A stretch of DNA of 57,927 nt. Origin: Phycisphaerales bacterium UBA3190 (GTDB lineage Bacteria > Planctomycetota > Phycisphaerae > Phycisphaerales > UBA1924). The DNA lies in assembly GCA_002364005.1 (NCBI GenBank), contig DEXG01000003.1, positions 40,303 to 98,229 on the forward strand, read 5' to 3'. Positions 57,449-57,927 of the stretch are shown in pieces; position 1 is the first letter of the stretch, and each line of letters starts with the position of its first letter. The position numbers and the translations under genes were made by a program. The notes below the pieces were generated by a model, which did no database searches, was not told where the DNA came from, and saw only the letters and a list, made by a program, of their open reading frames with translations.

Positions 57449-57927
57449 TCAGGTGAGCTGGTCGTTGATGTTGAGGTAGGTGTACCCGGCGAGACCGGAT
57501 TCGTAGAACTGCGCGAGTGTGCGGGATTCCCGTACGCTCATGTCTTTTCGTTTGACGGCTCGTTCGCACTCTTTCTCCAATGCCCGGGCCAGTTTTTCGG
57601 GTTCGAACTGGACATAGGAGAGTACCTCGGCGATCGAGTCGCCCTTGACGATTTCAGTGATCGACCAATCGTCATCCTCGATGGCGATGTGGACCGCGTG
57701 TGGGTCGCCGAAGAGGTTGTGGAGGTCGCCGAGTGTTTCTTGGTATGCGCCGACAAGGAACACGCCGAAGTAGTACGGTTCGTCTCCTCTCAGATCGTGG
57801 ACTGCCAAGGTGTGCTCCGCCTCACCGGTCTCGGAGATAAACTGATCGATTTTGCCGTCCGAGTCGCAGGTGATGTCGGCGAAGACGGCCCGGTGCTCGG
57901 GCTCCTCGTCCAGGCGATGGATGGGCA
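57449..57927 (-). CDS. speA: Biosynthetic arginine decarboxylase, C-terminal part (cut by window edge)
   Basis: The reading frame runs from the window edge to 57449, about 158 residues, without a start. It contains IHRLDEEPEHRAVFADITCD, SDGKIDQFI, YYFGVFLVGAYQETLGDLHN, LFGDPHAVHI and the end SGLAGYTYLN, all typical of the C-terminal half of SpeA (PLP-dependent, makes agmatine from arginine). With speB it gives the arginine-to-putrescine route. The N-terminal PLP part lies outside. Confidence 0.92.
   Translation of the reverse strand, partial: PIHRLDEEPEHRAVFADITCDSDGKIDQFISETGEAEHTLAVHDLRGDEPYYFGVFLVGAYQETLGDLHNLFGDPHAVHIAIEDDDWSITEIVKGDSIAEVLSYVQFEPEKLARALEKECERAVKRKDMSVRESRTLAQFYESGLAGYTYLNINDQLT

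Overview
The window reads as a high-GC chromosome segment of a planctomycete of the Phycisphaerae/Phycisphaerales type. The clues are a ThiD2-ThiE fusion, C-terminal dockerin-like repeats ending in GCP on secreted proteins, an H-X-DG-like pseudopilin, an AroD-AroE fusion and an S10-spc-alpha ribosomal protein cluster without rpmD. This assignment is inferred from protein features; I ran no database search. No tRNA, rRNA, IS element, prophage or CRISPR array was seen.

Layout. (1) 1-19489 is mostly housekeeping: aroDE-fabZ (shikimate and lipid synthesis), recO, an HDOD signalling protein, ThiD2-ThiE with an M16 protease, a degenerate 6-phosphogluconolactonase-like gene with a RluD-type pseudouridine synthase, hemW, an FHA protein, a small zinc-ribbon protein, purA-uppS-cdsA, a coiled-coil protein, ruvB, an M28 lipoprotein peptidase and an unknown secreted protein. 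(2) 19620-35159 is one + strand ribosomal protein cluster: S10-L3-L4-L23-L2-S19-L22-S3-L16-L29-S17-L14-L24-L5-S14-S8-L6-L18-S5-L15, then SecY-L36-S13-S11, then RpoA-L17. Hairpins and U-tract terminators in several gaps divide it. (3) 35210-36915 holds pheS and a membrane protein. (4) 36996-54934 is a carbohydrate locus: a dockerin-tagged GH13 amylase, a GH31 alpha-glucosidase, a CUT2/RbsABC-type importer, a pseudopilin, a GH13 lipoprotein, a large dockerin-tagged protein, an esterase with an N-terminal beta-sandwich, a GHL10 hydrolase and a ROK kinase. (5) 54895-57927 holds a sodium:solute symporter and an agmatinase/arginine decarboxylase pair for putrescine synthesis; the latter is cut by the window edge.

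How it fits together. The carbohydrate locus looks like a starch or alpha-glucan route that digests outside the cytoplasm down to glucose (amylases plus alpha-glucosidase, all with export signals), imports a monosaccharide through a CUT2 ABC transporter and phosphorylates it with the ROK kinase. This is inferred from gene content.

Most unusual points. L22 carries an N-terminal domain that resembles an XRE/Cro helix-turn-helix, with a good Shine-Dalgarno in front of the fused start. The 257-nt gap before L4 and the S10 leader can fold into multi-hairpin RNAs. U-tract terminators or attenuators sit inside the ribosomal cluster. S14 and L36 have both lost their zinc ligands. S5 has a long RGG-type tail. 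The CUT2 permease has an extracytoplasmic insertion of about 70 residues.
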